64,000 bases of DNA, taken from NCBI RefSeq assembly GCF_026283925.1, contig NZ_JAPDPF010000004.1, positions 310,001-374,000 of the forward strand, in the 5' to 3' direction. The position numbers and the translations under genes are program-made. Source of the DNA: Dyella halodurans. Lineage in GTDB: Bacteria; Pseudomonadota; Gammaproteobacteria; Xanthomonadales; Rhodanobacteraceae. The notes under the pieces are model-generated. The model was not told the DNA's origin, did not search any database, and was given only the letters and a program-made list of their open reading frames with translations. Position 1 is the stretch's first letter, and the number at the start of each line of letters is the position of its first letter. Positions 55,879 through 64,000 of this stretch are shown here, piece by piece.

Positions 55879-56895
55879 TCAGGCGGCGCGCACGCGCTTG
55901 ACGATGGCGTCGCCAAAGCTGGAGGTGCTGCCCTTGCCGCCCAGGTCCGGCGTCACGCTGTCGCGATCATGGGTCATGGTGTCGCGGATCGCGTTGCGCA
56001 TCTTGTCGCCCTTGTCCACCATGCCCAGGTGATCGAGCATGTCGGCCGCCGCCAGCAGCAGCGCGCACGGATTGGCAATGCCCTTGCCGGCGATGTCCGG
56101 AGCCGAACCATGCACGGCTTCGAAAATGGCCGCCTCGGCACCGATGTTGTCGCCCGGGGCGAGACCCAGGCCGCCGACCAGGCCGGCACACAGATCCGAC
56201 AGGATGTCGCCGAACAGGTTGGTGGTGACGATGACGTCGAACTGCTCCGGCTTCATCACCAGCTGCATGCAGGCGTTGTCCACGATCATCTCGTTGAACT
56301 CGATCTGCGGATATTCCTTGGCGATCTCACGGGCCACATTGAGGAACAGGCCCGACGCGGTCTTGATGATGTTGGCCTTATGCACGGCCGTCACCTTCTT
56401 GCGGCCCTTCTTCACAGCCAGCTCGAAGGCGTAACGCACGATGCGGCTGCTGCCCTTGCGGGTGTTGCGCACCATCGAGATCGCGGTCTCGCCATCTTCC
56501 GACAGCGTCTGGCCTTCGGACAGATACGCGCCTTCGGTGTTCTCGCGCACCGTGATGATGTCGATGTTCTCGAAGCGCGCCTTGGTGCCCGGGAAGCTGA
56601 TCGCCGGACGTACATTGGCGTACAGGTCGAAATGACGACGCAGCGTGACATTGATCGAGGTGAACCCACCACCTACCGGCGTGGTCAGCGGACCCTTCAG
56701 TGCCACCTTGTGCTTGGCAATGGAGTCCAGCGTCGCCTGCGGCAGGAGGTCGCCATGCTTCTCCAGCGCAACCATGCCGGCCTCGACGAACTCGTAGGAC
56801 AAACCGCAGTCCAGGGCGTCGAGCACGCGCAGCGTAGCGTTCATGATTTCGGGGCCGATGCCGTCGCCCGGAATCACGGCAATGGTCTTGCTCAT
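55879..56895 (-). CDS. NAD-dependent isocitrate dehydrogenase (IDH3-like, homo-oligomeric)
   Basis: 338-aa beta-decarboxylating dehydrogenase. GGGFTSINVTLRRHFDLYANVRP has Ser and Asn at the isocitrate-specific positions, where isopropylmalate dehydrogenases have Leu-Leu. The coenzyme loop HGSAPDIAGKGIANP carries Asp where NADP-type IDH has Lys, so NAD is expected. VRENTEGAY and DNACMQLV are family motifs. Xanthomonads use such an enzyme in the TCA cycle instead of E. coli-type Icd (known). The ATG at 56895 has AGGAG seven bases upstream. A terminator follows. Confidence 0.9.
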   Translation of the reverse strand: MSKTIAVIPGDGIGPEIMNATLRVLDALDCGLSYEFVEAGMVALEKHGDLLPQATLDSIAKHKVALKGPLTTPVGGGFTSINVTLRRHFDLYANVRPAISFPGTKARFENIDIITVRENTEGAYLSEGQTLSEDGETAISMVRNTRKGSSRIVRYAFELAVKKGRKKVTAVHKANIIKTASGLFLNVAREIAKEYPQIEFNEMIVDNACMQLVMKPEQFDVIVTTNLFGDILSDLCAGLVGGLGLAPGDNIGAEAAIFEAVHGSAPDIAGKGIANPCALLLAAADMLDHLGMVDKGDKMRNAIRDTMTHDRDSVTPDLGGKGSTSSFGDAIVKRVRAA

Positions 56896-57096
56896 GGGGA
56901 CACTCCTTGAAATTGGAATCACGCAACCCTGCAGCGGGGGCTTGCAGGGTGATAAATCCTGTCAATTATCGCCCATGGCCTGCGTCACGGCCAGTGAAAA
57001 GCACGGCACCGCCGTTGCAAATCCTCGCACGCTGCATTGCATAAACTCGTACGCGTCAAGGCGGCGACAAGGAGGTGGCCGCCACCGGGACTTCAC

Positions 57097-57507
57097 TCAC
57101 GCATGGCTGGCACAGTCGGCCGCGGTCTGCGCCGCCTCGCCCGACTCGAGCTGGTCGAGGAAATCCACCGCACGCCGCAGATGCGGGATCACAATGGAGC
57201 CGCCCACCACCAGGCCGACGCTGAAGGTTTCGAAGAACTCCTCGCGCGTGACCCCGACGTCCTTGCATTGAGCCACGTGATAGCTGATGCAGTCATCGCA
57301 ACGCAGCACCATGGACGCCACCAGACCCAGCAATTCCTTGGTCTTCACGTCCAGCGCACCGGCCTTGTAGGTCTGCGTATCCAGGGCAAAGAAACGCCGC
57401 ACCACCTGGTTGTCTTCCGACAGGATGCGCTCGTTCATGCGATGACGAAACGCCGTGAACTCGGCCACCCGATCCTTGCTGCCCTGTTCGTCGATGGGCT
57501 TGCTCAT
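57097..57507 (-). CDS. Carboxymuconolactone decarboxylase-family (AhpD-like) protein
   Basis: 136-aa helical protein with the CMD/AhpD signature KTKELLGLVASMVLRCDDCISYHVAQCKDVGVTREEFFETFSVGLVVGGSIVIPHLRRAVDFL. The CDDC motif (Cys70 and Cys73) and the nearby His77 are the AhpD-type redox site, so a thiol peroxidase or reductase-like role is likely. Its ATG overlaps the stop of the glutaredoxin gene by four bases (ATGA), which suggests that the two proteins work together. Confidence 0.85.
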   Translation of the reverse strand: MSKPIDEQGSKDRVAEFTAFRHRMNERILSEDNQVVRRFFALDTQTYKAGALDVKTKELLGLVASMVLRCDDCISYHVAQCKDVGVTREEFFETFSVGLVVGGSIVIPHLRRAVDFLDQLESGEAAQTAADCASHA

Positions 57508-57767
57508 GCGCTGGCCCCCAGCAGTTCGGCCAGCTTTCCGCTGCGATCGGCGGCGACCAGGTCGTCAAAACCGCCCACGTGCTGGTCGTTGATGAAGATC
57601 TGCGGCACCGTGCGGCGGCCACCGCTGCGCGCCAGCATCAGCTCCCGCTGCCCCGGGTCGGTATCGATGCGCACTTCGCTCCACTCCAGTCCCTTGGATT
57701 TGAGCAGGTTCTTGGCGGAGACGCAGTAAGGGCAAACAGCAGTTGAATAGATCTCGATCTTGGACAC
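57504..57767 (-). CDS. grxC: GrxC-type glutaredoxin
   Basis: 87-aa dithiol glutaredoxin with active site CPYC (STAVCPYCVSAKNLL), cis-Pro TVPQIFINDQHVGG, and FDDLVAADRSGKL. The GTG at 57767 is preceded by GGAG with an eight-base spacing; the longer frame starts five codons upstream at another GTG (57782). It reduces disulphides using glutathione in the cytosol. It is coupled by overlap with the AhpD-like gene and divergent from the bepA-like gene. Confidence 0.93.
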   Translation of the reverse strand: MSKIEIYSTAVCPYCVSAKNLLKSKGLEWSEVRIDTDPGQRELMLARSGGRRTVPQIFINDQHVGGFDDLVAADRSGKLAELLGASA

Positions 57768-57988
57768 GGGGAACTCCGGCACCGAAAAAATACGGCCGCT
57801 TCAAAATGGGGATAACCCACCCTGGAAACAAGCCAAGGGAACACTGAACCGACGCCATAAGTGACGGTCACAAGTGGTATTGTCGCTGACCTATGCGCAT
57901 GTCACCACGTATGCCCAACGCCTCTTCAGCCACACCTCATAGTCCCCGCCTGGACCCTCCGGCCCCCGGGCTCGAAAAGCGCAAGAAG

Positions 57989-59695
57989 ATGCGTGGTGGC
58001 GCGCGGGCAATGGGCGGGCTTGCGCTGTCGCGCCTGCTTACCGCGCTGCTCTGCGCCGGCCTGACCCTCAGCGCGAACGCCCAGGACAAGGACGTGCGCC
58101 TGCCCGATCTGGGCAGTTCGGCCAACGCCCTGATCTCGCCACAGGAGGCGCAGGACTACGGTGCCGCCATGCTCCGCCAGATGCGGGCGCTGGACATGAT
58201 GGTGGACGACCCGATGCTGGATGACTACATCAACGACCTGGGCTATCGCCTGGTCGCCGGCAGCGAGAAGCCCAAGGACCATTTTGTCTTTTCCATCGCC
58301 AAGGACCCGGTGATCAACGCCTTTGCGGCGCCGGGTGGCTATATCGTGGTCAACTCCGGCCTGGTCATCATCACCGACAGCGAAAGTGAGCTGGCCGGCG
58401 TGATTGCCCACGAAATCGGGCACATCACGCAAAACCACCTGGAGCGCGCATTCGAGGCCTCCAAGAAGGACACGCCGCTGATGGCGCTGGTCCTGCTCGG
58501 CGCCATCGCCGCGGGCGCCGGCGCCGGTGCCGGCGATGCCGCCGGTGCGATCCTGCTGGGTGGCCAGGGCCTGTTGATGCAGCGCCAGATCAACTTCACC
58601 CGCAAGGACGAAACCGAGGCCGATCGAGCCGGCATCCAGACGCTTGCCAACGCCGGCTACGACCCCAACGCGATGGCCTCGTTCTTCGGGCGGATGGAAG
58701 ACACCATGCGCGTCGGCTCCGGCGGCGACCTGGGCGATGTGCCCTCGTTCCTGCAGGACCATCCGGTCACGCAATCGCGCATCAGCGACGCCAAGGCCCG
58801 TGCAGCCGCACTGCTCGCCGAACAGAAGCGTCGCCCGTCGGGCTCCACGCTGGACAAGACCCAGTGGGAGAAAAGCACCGCGCCGATCCTCTACGTGAAG
58901 GACCCCACCAGCCTGTCCAGCAACACCCACAAGGGGGATCTGGACACCTTCCTGTTGATGCGCGAACGCATCCGCGTGCTATCCGGCGACGCGCTGCAGC
59001 TGTCCACCTACTACGCATCCAACCTGCAAACGAATCGCGACTTCAACACGCCATCGAACCACTATGGCTACGCCCTGGCACTTATTCGCAGCAATCGCGG
59101 CGCCAAGGCCATGGACGAACTGCAGCCCCTGCTGACCGCGCATCCCGACAACCAGGTCCTGCGCCTGGCCATGGCCGACGCCAAGAACCAGGCCGGTCGT
59201 CGGGCGGAGGCGCTGTCGCTGTATGCGGAGCTGAACACGCAGTCCCCTCGCAACCGCGCCATCGCCATGAGTTACGCCAAGGCCCTCACCGAAGGCGGCA
59301 GCCAGGACGAGGCCAGGCAGGCGGCCGTCATGTTGCTGCCCATGCTGGACAATAACGAGGAGCCCGAGCTGTATCGCACCTTTGCCCGGGCCAGCGACAA
59401 GGCCGGCGACCCCATTCGCGCGGGCGAAGCATTTGCCGATGCCTCCTACCTGTCCGGGCGCCCGTTTGACGCCATGGAGCAGTTGAAACGCCTGCTGCAG
59501 CGGCCTGACCTGGACTACTACGCCCGGGCCCGCATCCAGGCCCGCATCAGCGACCTCACCCCACTGGTGATGGAGCTGCGCAAGCGGCGAGTGCAAACCG
59601 ACGACAACCCGGATGGCCGCAGCCAGCAGCCGTTGAAGAACGGCGCCGCCTGCCAGGGGCGGCTCTGTTTCAGCGCGGACCAGGGCGGTCGTTGA
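57989..59695 (+). CDS. bepA: BepA-like periplasmic M48 metalloprotease with TPR domain
   Basis: 568-aa protein. A signal peptide (ALSRLLTALLCAGLTLSANAQ) is followed by an M48 protease domain: PVINAFAAPGGYIVVNSGLV, VIAHEIGHITQNHLERA with the zinc-binding HEIGH, and EADRAGIQTLANAGYDP. A TPR-like C-terminal half (ALALIRSNRGAKAMDELQPLLTAHPDNQVL, AEALSLYAELN) follows. BepA degrades or assists misassembled LptD/BamA in E. coli (known). The frame is open from 57893, but the Met at 57989 places the signal peptide better; the start is therefore uncertain. A palindrome GTGAC-G-GTCAC at 57861-57871 lies upstream. Confidence 0.9.
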   Translation: MRGGARAMGGLALSRLLTALLCAGLTLSANAQDKDVRLPDLGSSANALISPQEAQDYGAAMLRQMRALDMMVDDPMLDDYINDLGYRLVAGSEKPKDHFVFSIAKDPVINAFAAPGGYIVVNSGLVIITDSESELAGVIAHEIGHITQNHLERAFEASKKDTPLMALVLLGAIAAGAGAGAGDAAGAILLGGQGLLMQRQINFTRKDETEADRAGIQTLANAGYDPNAMASFFGRMEDTMRVGSGGDLGDVPSFLQDHPVTQSRISDAKARAAALLAEQKRRPSGSTLDKTQWEKSTAPILYVKDPTSLSSNTHKGDLDTFLLMRERIRVLSGDALQLSTYYASNLQTNRDFNTPSNHYGYALALIRSNRGAKAMDELQPLLTAHPDNQVLRLAMADAKNQAGRRAEALSLYAELNTQSPRNRAIAMSYAKALTEGGSQDEARQAAVMLLPMLDNNEEPELYRTFARASDKAGDPIRAGEAFADASYLSGRPFDAMEQLKRLLQRPDLDYYARARIQARISDLTPLVMELRKRRVQTDDNPDGRSQQPLKNGAACQGRLCFSADQGGR

Positions 59696-59722
59696 GCCGC
59701 CAAAATGACCTAAAGACGACAC

Positions 59723-59753
59723 CGTCACGTTGTGACTGTGTGAAATGTCATCG
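59723..59753 (+). promoter_or_regulatory. Possible Pho-box-like region upstream of phoB
   Basis: The stretch contains CTGTGTG and ATGTCAT, which resemble the CTGTCAT half-site of Pho boxes, but spaced nine bases apart rather than eleven, plus an inverted repeat GTCAC-N3-GTGAC (59724-59736). PhoB often regulates its own gene, hence the guess. Confidence 0.25.
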
Positions 59754-59812
59754 CGGCGTAACATTATACCGCTGCAATAATTGCGTCATAGGCCATACAA
59801 GCGGACTCACGC

Positions 59813-60502
59813 GTGCATAAACGCATACTGATCGTCGAAGATGAAGCTTCGATCCGCGACATGGTCGCCTTTGCCCTACGCAAGGCTGGCATGGACGCTA
59901 TTCACGCCGCAGATGCACGCGCGGCTCAACTGGCCATCGCCGAACAGGTGCCGGACCTGATCCTGCTCGACTGGATGCTGCCGGGCACCAGCGGCCTGGA
60001 TCTGGCCCGCCGCCTGCGCAAGGAGGAGCTGAGCCGGGAAGTCCCGATCATCATGCTCACGGCGCGCGGCGAGGAGATGGACCGCGTCAACGGGCTGGAA
60101 GCCGGCGTCGACGACTACGTGATCAAGCCGTTCTCCACCCGCGAACTGGTTGCCCGCATCAAGGCCGTGCTGCGTCGCAGCCAGGGCGACGATGGCTCGG
60201 GCATGGTGGAGCTCGGCGGGCTGCGCATCGACGGCCCCGCCCATCGCGTGTTCGCCGGCGACGAGCCGGTGACGATCGGGCCCACCGAATATCGCCTGCT
60301 GTACTTCTTCATGACCCATCCGGAACGCGTCTATTCGCGCGCGCAACTGCTCGACCATGTCTGGGGCGGCAGCGTGTACGTGGAAGAACGCACGGTGGAC
60401 GTACACATCCGTCGCCTGCGCAAAACGCTTGAGCCATGGAAGCTCGATGACATGGTGCAAACGGTGCGTGGCGCCGGTTATCGCTTCTCCGCCAGCGTTT
60501 GA
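59813..60502 (+). CDS. phoB: PhoB, phosphate regulon response regulator
   Basis: 229-aa OmpR/PhoB-family regulator. Receiver domain with acidic pocket E9/D10, phospho-acceptor D53 (LLDWMLPG), T/A residues ([10 protein letters not shown]) and K in DYVIKPF. C-terminal winged helix: [51 protein letters not shown]. The start is a GTG at 59813 ([11 protein letters not shown]), since no ATG is available upstream of the conserved KRILIVEDE. phoR and ppk follow on the same strand, so this is the phosphate-response operon. Confidence 0.96.
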   Translation: MHKRILIVEDEASIRDMVAFALRKAGMDAIHAADARAAQLAIAEQVPDLILLDWMLPGTSGLDLARRLRKEELSREVPIIMLTARGEEMDRVNGLEAGVDDYVIKPFSTRELVARIKAVLRRSQGDDGSGMVELGGLRIDGPAHRVFAGDEPVTIGPTEYRLLYFFMTHPERVYSRAQLLDHVWGGSVYVEERTVDVHIRRLRKTLEPWKLDDMVQTVRGAGYRFSASV

Positions 60503-60507
60503 CGCAC

Positions 60508-60536
60508 CCGCCGCTCTTGCGGGCGCGGCGGCTTTT
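60508..60536 (+). terminator. Terminator-like hairpin between phoB and phoR
   Basis: Perfect 7-bp GC stem CCGCCGC/GCGGCGG with a 10-base loop, followed by CTTTT, six bases after the phoB stop. The T-run is short, so it may act as a partial terminator that reduces phoR expression (inference). Confidence 0.45.
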
Positions 60537-60584
60537 GCCGATGCTGGGTGACCGCCAGCAGGCACTCTTGCCCTAGACGCTCCG

Positions 60585-61847
60585 ATGCCAAAGCCCCTCG
60601 ACCGCTCCCTGATGCTGCCGGCCGCACTCGCGGCCGGCTTGCTCGCGGGCGCCTTTGTCGGCTGGCTTGCAGGTGGCCACATAGCAACGGGCGTGGCCTT
60701 GGTCGCGATCGCCGAAATCGTCTTGCTACTGACCCGAATCCGTCATCAAGCACGGCTCATGATGACGACAAGCCCCACGGTGACTTCCCTCCAACATGAC
60801 CGCTTCATGACGCGCTCCCGCCGCATTGCCTCCAGTTTGCGCGACCTGCGCAGTGCCGCCGGCAGCCTGCCGGATGCGGTCGTCCTGCTCGATAACGAGC
60901 AGCATGTCCGCTGGTTCAATCATGCGGCTGAAGAACTGCTCGGCCTGCGTCGCCCGCAGGACCGCGGCGCGCATCTGGATGAGCGCCTTAGCACGACCGA
61001 GCTTGCCACCTGGTTGCAGGAAGGTGCGCGCGAGCCGCTCAACGATGTCGCCGCGCCGGGCCATCCGAACCGCCATATCAACGTGACCTTGCTGCCATTC
61101 GGTCGCCGCCAGCGCCTGCTGCTGGCGCGGGACATCAGCCATCTCACGCGACTGGAGCAGATTCGCCGCGACTTCGTCGCCAACGTGTCGCACGAACTGC
61201 GCACGCCGCTGACGGTGATCCACGGCTATCTCGAACTGATTGATCCGGAAGATGTGCCGGAGCTCGCGCCGGTACTCAACGAGATGCGTGCGCAATCCAA
61301 GCGCATGGGACAGATCGTCGAGGACCTGCTCACGCTGTCGCGCCTGGAAACCCAGGAGCACGTGCAGGACGAGCGCGTACCGATGACGCCGCTGCTGGCC
61401 ACCCTGCGCAAGGAAGCCGAAGCGCTCAGCCAGGGCCGCCATCAGGTCACCCTCGAAGCCACCGCCGACGTCGATCTACTGGGTTCGCCCAAGGACCTGC
61501 ACAGCGCGCTTTCCAACCTGGTCAGCAATGCGGTGCGCTACACGCCGACCGGCGGGCGCATCGTGATTCGCTGGAGGCGCACGGCCGACGGCGCGGTCTA
61601 TTCGGTGACCGACACGGGCTACGGCATCCCCGCTTCGCACCTGGCGCGTCTCACCGAGCGCTTCTACCGGGTGTCGTCCAGTCGCTCGCGCGAGAGCGGC
61701 GGCACCGGCCTGGGCCTGTCCATCGTCAAGCACGTCTTGAACCTGCATCAGGCGCGCCTGGACATCCAGAGCGAACCTGGCCAGGGCTCCACCTTTTCCT
61801 GCTGGTTCAACAACCAACGCCTGCTCGTACCGGGCGATCCGGAGTAA
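60585..61847 (+). CDS. phoR: PhoR, phosphate regulon sensor histidine kinase
   Basis: 420-aa membrane sensor kinase. Two N-terminal membrane helices (MLPAALAAGLLAGAFVGWLAGG and IATGVALVAIAEIVLLL) are followed by a PAS-like domain (LPDAVVLLDNEQHVRWFNHAAEELLGL). The H-box FVANVSHELRTPLTVIHGYLELI has the phospho-acceptor His near residue 203. ATP-binding boxes are NLVSNAVRYTPTGG (N), VTDTGYGIP (G1) and GGTGLGLSIVKHVL (G2). The lack of a large periplasmic domain fits PhoR, which senses phosphate through the Pst system. It follows phoB after 82 bases. Confidence 0.95.
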   Translation: MPKPLDRSLMLPAALAAGLLAGAFVGWLAGGHIATGVALVAIAEIVLLLTRIRHQARLMMTTSPTVTSLQHDRFMTRSRRIASSLRDLRSAAGSLPDAVVLLDNEQHVRWFNHAAEELLGLRRPQDRGAHLDERLSTTELATWLQEGAREPLNDVAAPGHPNRHINVTLLPFGRRQRLLLARDISHLTRLEQIRRDFVANVSHELRTPLTVIHGYLELIDPEDVPELAPVLNEMRAQSKRMGQIVEDLLTLSRLETQEHVQDERVPMTPLLATLRKEAEALSQGRHQVTLEATADVDLLGSPKDLHSALSNLVSNAVRYTPTGGRIVIRWRRTADGAVYSVTDTGYGIPASHLARLTERFYRVSSSRSRESGGTGLGLSIVKHVLNLHQARLDIQSEPGQGSTFSCWFNNQRLLVPGDPE

Positions 61848-61940
61848 GCGCGACGCGCCGACGTGGCGGCGACCGAACGGCCGTCACGCTACGCGGCACT
61901 GCGCCATGTACTAAGTCGCGGCTTGGGCCAGAATGGCGGA

Positions 61941-64000
61941 ATGCGCCGCAAACCCGCCACTCCCTTGCCTGTCCCCGATCGTGCCGCTCCCGAGCTTTAC
62001 TTCAGCCGCGAGCTGGCCGCGCTCGAATTCAATTTCCGCGTACTGGCGCAGGCGCGGGACGCCCGCGTCCCCCTGCTGGAGCGCCTGCGCTACCTGAGCA
62101 TCGTGGCCAACAACCTCGACGAATTTTTCGAGGTGCGCGTGGCCATGCTCAAGCATCACCACATGTTCGGCTCGGCCGCACCGGGGCCGGACGGGCTGCC
62201 CTCGGGCGAGCTGCTGACCCGCATCCGCAAGCGCGTGCTGGATCTGGTGACGGAACAATACGTGGCCTGGCAGGACGAGGTCGGCCCGGCGCTCGACGCT
62301 GAGGGCATCCACTTCCTCACCCGCAAGCGCTGGACGACGCGCCAGCGCCGCTGGCTGCAGGGCTATTTCGAGAACGAGGTCTTGCCGGTGCTTTCGCCGC
62401 TGGGGCTGGACCCGGCGCACCCGTTCCCGCGCATCCTCAACAAGACCCTGAACATCGCCGTCGTTCTGAAAGGCCGCGATGCTTTTGGGCGCGAGGGCCA
62501 CATGGCGCTGGTGCGCGCACCGCGATCGCTGCCGCGCATCGTGCGCCTGCCCGACGAAGTCTGCGACGGCGGCGACAACTACGTCTTCCTGGCCGAACTG
62601 CTGCAAGGCTTTGTCGATCAGATGTTCCCGGGCTTCAAGGTGGCCGGCTCGTATCAGTTCCGCGTCACCCGCAACAGCGAGCTGATGGTGGAGGAGGCCG
62701 AGGTCGACAATCTCGCCCGTGCCCTGACCGAGGAGTTGGTGGGACGCGGCTATGCGCGCCCGGTCCGACTGGAGATCAACAACGATTGCCCCAAGGCGAT
62801 CGTGGCCATGCTGATCGCCAATTTCGAGCTGGAAGAGACGGACGTCTATCGCTGCGACGGCCCGGTCAACATCATTCGCGCCGGCACCATCTATGACGGG
62901 CTGGATCGTCCAGAGCTGAAGTTCCCTCGCTTCATTCCGCAACTCCCGGCGGCCTTCGATGCCAGCCGCTGCAAGTTCGAAGTGCTGCGCCAACGCGACG
63001 TGCTGCTGCATCACCCCTACGAGTCGTTCGCCGCCGTGGTGGATCTGCTGCGCCAGGCGACCCAGGATCCCGCCGTGCTGGCGATCAAGCAGACCCTGTA
63101 CCGCGCCGGCGTCGACACGCCGCTGGTGGACCTGCTGGTGGAAGCCGCGCGCAACGGCAAGGACGTCACCGTGGTGATCGAACTGCGCGCGCGCTTCGAC
63201 GAGGAGGCGAATATCCGCCTCGCCACGCGCCTGCAGGAAGCCGGCGTACAGGTGGTCTACGGCGTGGTCGGTTACAAGACGCACGCCAAGATGCTGCTGA
63301 TCGTGCGACGCGAGGACGAGGTACTGCGCCGCTACGTGCACCTGTCCACCGGCAACTACCACCAGGCCAACAGCCGCACCTACACCGATATCGGCCTGAT
63401 GACGTCGCACCCCGGCATCGGCGAAGACCTGCACAAGGTGTTCCAGCAGTTGTCGGGCCTGGGACCGGTGATCGAGTTGAAATACCTGCTGCACTCACCG
63501 TTCACGCTCTACCGCAGCGTGCTGGAGAAGATCGAGCGCGAGACCGTCCACGCAGAAGCGGGGCGCCCGGCGCGCATCGTGGCCAAGCTCAATGCGCTCA
63601 ACGAGGCGCACGTGATCCAGGCGTTGTACCGCGCGTCGCAGGCCGGCGTGGAGATCGACCTGATCGTGCGCGGCGCCTGTACCCTGCGCCCTGGCCTGCC
63701 CGGCATCTCCGAGCGCATCCGCGTTCGCTCGATCGTCGGTCGCTTCCTCGAGCACAGCCGCGTCTACTGGTTCGCCAACGATGGTGCGCCGGAGCTTTAT
63801 TGCGCCAGCGCGGACTGGATGGAGCGCAACCTCAGGCGCCGCATCGAGGTCGCGTTTCCGATCCTTGAAGCGGCCCTGGCCCAACGTGTCTACGACGAAA
63901 CGCTGGCAAATTATCTGGCTGACAACACCGAGGCGTGGCTGCTCGACGGCCACGGTCGTTACACCCGCGCCGAGCCGGGCGACGAGCCACCGCACAGCGC
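61941..64000 (+). CDS. ppk: Ppk, polyphosphate kinase 1 (3' end beyond window)
   Basis: 686 complete codons are visible; the 3' end is cut by the window edge. MRRKPATPLPVPDRAAPELYFSREL, ALEFNFRVLAQARDARVPLLERLRYLSIVANNLDEFFEVRVA, and PVLSPLGLDPAHPFPRILN are PPK1 blocks. The catalytic domain shows HHPYESFAAVVDLLRQATQDPAVLAIKQTLYR, VVIELRARFDEEANI and YGVVGYKTHAKMLLIVRRE with the phospho-accepting His near residue 448. The ATG at 61941 is preceded by GGCGGA. PPK1 makes inorganic polyphosphate from ATP, and its position after phoB-phoR fits phosphate-dependent expression. Confidence 0.96.
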   Translation, partial: MRRKPATPLPVPDRAAPELYFSRELAALEFNFRVLAQARDARVPLLERLRYLSIVANNLDEFFEVRVAMLKHHHMFGSAAPGPDGLPSGELLTRIRKRVLDLVTEQYVAWQDEVGPALDAEGIHFLTRKRWTTRQRRWLQGYFENEVLPVLSPLGLDPAHPFPRILNKTLNIAVVLKGRDAFGREGHMALVRAPRSLPRIVRLPDEVCDGGDNYVFLAELLQGFVDQMFPGFKVAGSYQFRVTRNSELMVEEAEVDNLARALTEELVGRGYARPVRLEINNDCPKAIVAMLIANFELEETDVYRCDGPVNIIRAGTIYDGLDRPELKFPRFIPQLPAAFDASRCKFEVLRQRDVLLHHPYESFAAVVDLLRQATQDPAVLAIKQTLYRAGVDTPLVDLLVEAARNGKDVTVVIELRARFDEEANIRLATRLQEAGVQVVYGVVGYKTHAKMLLIVRREDEVLRRYVHLSTGNYHQANSRTYTDIGLMTSHPGIGEDLHKVFQQLSGLGPVIELKYLLHSPFTLYRSVLEKIERETVHAEAGRPARIVAKLNALNEAHVIQALYRASQAGVEIDLIVRGACTLRPGLPGISERIRVRSIVGRFLEHSRVYWFANDGAPELYCASADWMERNLRRRIEVAFPILEAALAQRVYDETLANYLADNTEAWLLDGHGRYTRAEPGDEPPHS

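Noticed and set aside
57893-57988. Longer N-terminus of the bepA-like protein
   Set aside because: It would put about 32 extra polar residues before the signal peptide; no ribosome binding site precedes 57893. Still possible.
61911-63494. 527-residue open frame antisense to ppk
   Set aside because: It lies fully opposite the clearly conserved PPK1 frame; high-GC genomes produce such long antisense frames and its translation shows no recognisable domain.

Overview
This window is a gene-dense stretch (about 65% G+C by eye) of a gammaproteobacterial chromosome. The best fit is the order Xanthomonadales (Lysobacterales), probably family Rhodanobacteraceae (Dyella/Luteibacter/Rhodanobacter-like). 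That placement is an inference from base composition, the short CGTCATTCC-type and CCCTCTCCCC-type intergenic repeats, an NAD-type isocitrate dehydrogenase, and protein flavour; no 16S gene is present. Most gene neighbourhoods are classic proteobacterial synteny blocks: recB-recD; ileS-lspA-ispH with ribF, murJ and rpsT; rplU-rpmA-obgE; nnr-tsaE-amidase-mutL with divergent queG; pcnB-folK-panB-panC-panD; dapA-bamC with divergent gcvR-bcp; and phoB-phoR-ppk.

Layout. 1-5149: 3' part of recB and complete recD (+). 5168-12476: type IV pilus minor-pilin operon on the minus strand, pilV-pilW-pilX-pilY1-pilE-fimT/gspH-like. 12477-12808: regulatory region and terminator, followed by tRNA-Thr(CGT). 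12937-20236: ispH, lspA, ileS, ribF, murJ (-). 20504-21238: rpsT (+) followed by an unusual tandem array of intrinsic terminators and a repeat element. 21239-23988: obgE, rpmA, rplU and a DUF2059 exported protein (-). 24160-29971: uvrA, thioesterase, DUF4139 protein, enoyl-CoA isomerase-like protein (+). 29977-32414: sseA, NUDIX CoA hydrolase, DUF1289, FKBP isomerase (-). 32568-36240: enoyl-CoA hydratase (+), DUF1684 protein and mutL (-). 36488-41377: cell-wall amidase, tsaE, nnr (-), queG (+). 41385-47378: pgi, panD, panC, panB, folK, pcnB (-). 47426-47873: tRNA-Glu(CTC) and fdxA (+). 47973-49498: bamC-like lipoprotein and dapA (-). 49794-54462: gcvR, bcp, phoH-family, thiD, lpxO-like (+). 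54597-57767: sterol-desaturase-family hydroxylase, NAD-isocitrate dehydrogenase, AhpD-like protein, glutaredoxin (-). 57989-64000: bepA-like metalloprotease, phoB, phoR and 5' part of ppk (+).

The genes are mostly housekeeping: DNA repair (RecBD, UvrA, MutL), ribosome and tRNA functions, isoprenoid, pantothenate, folate, thiamine and lysine synthesis, envelope biogenesis (MurJ, LspA, amidase, BamC, BepA, LpxO) and phosphate sensing/storage. The accessory character is limited to the pilus operon and the intergenic repeats. I found no CRISPR array, prophage, transposase, toxin-antitoxin pair or defence island, and nothing I would call a clearly new biological system. The most interesting signals are non-coding: a 40-bp tandem terminator array after rpsT, palindromes in the rpsT and uvrA promoter regions, a leader hairpin before rplU, a hairpin that overlaps the pilV ribosome binding site, and a terminator-like hairpin between phoB and phoR. 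Several genes use GTG or TTG starts (rpsT, dapA, gcvR, folK, panB, phoB, DUF4139 gene, glutaredoxin).
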